A model generated the notes under the pieces. The model saw only the letters and a list, made by a program, of their open reading frames with translations. It had not been told where the DNA came from and did no database searches. Made by a program: the position numbers and the translations under genes. Below, piece by piece: positions 63,445-64,000 of a DNA stretch of 64,000 nucleotides (position 1 is its first letter; every line of letters starts with the position of its first letter). This DNA is from Planctomycetota bacterium (GTDB lineage Bacteria; Planctomycetota; UBA8742; UBA2392): assembly GCA_020638675.1 (NCBI GenBank), contig JACKID010000001.1:2976001-3040000 (forward strand), given 5' to 3'.

Positions 63445-63798
63445 TCACATCTCTCCCACCAGGCCGTGGGTGTTGCCTTCGGGGTCCCTAAAATAGGCGA
63501 GGGTGCCGCCCCAGGGCATTTTGGTTGGGGGTTGGGTGAACTGGACCTGTTTGGCTTCTAGCTCTTTCCAGCGGCCCTCGATGTAGGCCGTGGTGAAGCT
63601 GAGCGCGGTGAAGCGGTTGCCGTTTCCGTCGCCCTTGCCGTCGCCGCGTTCGAGAATCAGCGTACAGTCGCCGGTGTTGAAGCCGGCGTGGCCGTTGGCG
63701 TCGTCGTGCCACAGCGGCGGAAGCTCCAGCGTGTCGCGATAGAATTTCACCATCGCGTCGAAGTCCTTCACGAAGATCCGTGCGTAACCGAGTTTCAT
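63445..63798 (-). CDS. VOC/glyoxalase-fold protein
   Basis: 117 residues from ATG 63798, with ccggaggcg upstream. Vicinal-oxygen-chelate fold: MKLGYARIFVKDFDAMVKFYRDTLELP and a C-terminal FRDPEGNTHGLVGEM. It is likely a small metal-dependent lyase or dioxygenase-like enzyme, or a bleomycin-resistance-type binder. Substrate not decidable. Confidence 0.85.
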   Translation of the reverse strand: MKLGYARIFVKDFDAMVKFYRDTLELPPLWHDDANGHAGFNTGDCTLILERGDGKGDGNGNRFTALSFTTAYIEGRWKELEAKQVQFTQPPTKMPWGGTLAYFRDPEGNTHGLVGEM

Positions 63799-63821
63799 GT
63801 TCGCCTCCGGCAAGATCATAC

Positions 63822-63916
63822 GTGGCATGCGCTTCCAGCGCATGAGTTGCAGCGGCTTCCAGCCGCTGCCACGTGCAGGATGCACGCGAAACACATTCGC
63901 TGGAAGCGAGTGCCAC
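63822..63916. repeat. REP-like multi-hairpin repeat, copy B
   Basis: 95 bases, gtggcatgcgcttcc to gagtgccac. Hairpins: catgcgct-tcc-agcgcatg, gcagcggct-tcc-agccgctgc, cgtgca-gga-tgcacg, cattcgct-gga-agcgagtg. It lies 24 bases before the transposase gene start at 63940, as REPs do around RAYTs. Confidence 0.88.
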
Positions 63917-63939
63917 TTCACAAGGCTAGACTGGCGCGC

Positions 63940-64000
63940 GTGCGGAACCACAGTGAGATCAAGGTACGGCGGGGCGCGAACCTACCGCATTGGACGCGTG
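63940..64000 (+). CDS. Second REP-associated transposase, 5' end only
   Basis: GTG 63940 opens a frame reading RNHSEIKVRRGANLPHWTR to the window edge. IKVRRGANLPHWTR matches ISIRQGAKLPHWTR in the RAYT at the left edge. REP copy B lies just upstream. The rest of the gene is outside the window, so the call rests on 20 residues. Confidence 0.6.
   Translation, partial: MRNHSEIKVRRGANLPHWTR

Overview
The window looks like chromosome from a GC-rich, Gram-negative bacterium. Two-membrane architecture is indicated by a DUF481-type outer-membrane barrel, several lipoproteins with clear lipoboxes, and a 2775-residue secreted repeat protein ending in a Gly-rich/Cys/TM/basic sorting tail. RNase Y, a RIO kinase, LamG/beta-helix giant proteins, an M48/DUF1570-like peptidase and many orphan secreted families together suggest Planctomycetota or a similarly deep-branching lineage. 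That placement is inference; there is no rRNA gene here to settle it.

Layout. 1-600: 5' part of a REP-associated (Y1/HUH) transposase gene. 0.6-4.9 kb: clpB and a TPR peptidase. 5-13.3 kb: the giant LamG/Ig-like/beta-helix protein, built partly from 315-bp tandem units. 13.7-15.7 kb: RIO kinase and a lipoprotein. 15.8-20.2 kb: fdhBA, an NAD-dependent formate dehydrogenase whose alpha subunit reads through an in-frame UGA (selenocysteine). 20.5-25.1 kb: three co-oriented secreted proteins sharing a repeated domain (one fused to eight EF-hands), then a double-LysM protein. 25.1-30.4 kb: response regulator/histidine kinase pair, outer-membrane barrel, lipoprotein, tRNA-Pro with a duplicated 3' half, mtnA. 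30.5-41.1 kb: HTH protein, small unknown protein, TrmH methyltransferase, APC permease with Usp tail, SixA, CHAD, HIT fusion, TPR protein, NmrA-type reductase, rny. 41.6-50.6 kb: two ATPase-less STAND-like TPR proteins, a solitary nuoF, a zinc-ribbon protein and a TPR/HTH regulator. 50.7-53.3 kb: CysO-like sulfur carrier, hom, thrB. 53.3-57.2 kb: pcm and three tandem TlpA-like thioredoxin-fold proteins, one with a UGA-encoded selenocysteine in a UxxC motif. 57.4-63.4 kb: ABC-F ATPase with an in-frame palindromic insertion and a duplicated tail, then a tandem pair of DUF6745-like proteins and a small partner. 63.4-64 kb: VOC protein, a REP-like multi-hairpin repeat and the first codons of a second REP-associated transposase.

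The strongest observations are two selenoproteins (fdhA and a TlpA-like protein), each with a plausible bacterial SECIS hairpin. Next are the uncharacterised DUF6745-like gene cluster with a shared TTGAC-N2-GTCAA element, the RAYT/REP system at the window ends, and a -10-like hexamer exactly six bases before the start codon in three genes, which suggests leaderless mRNAs.
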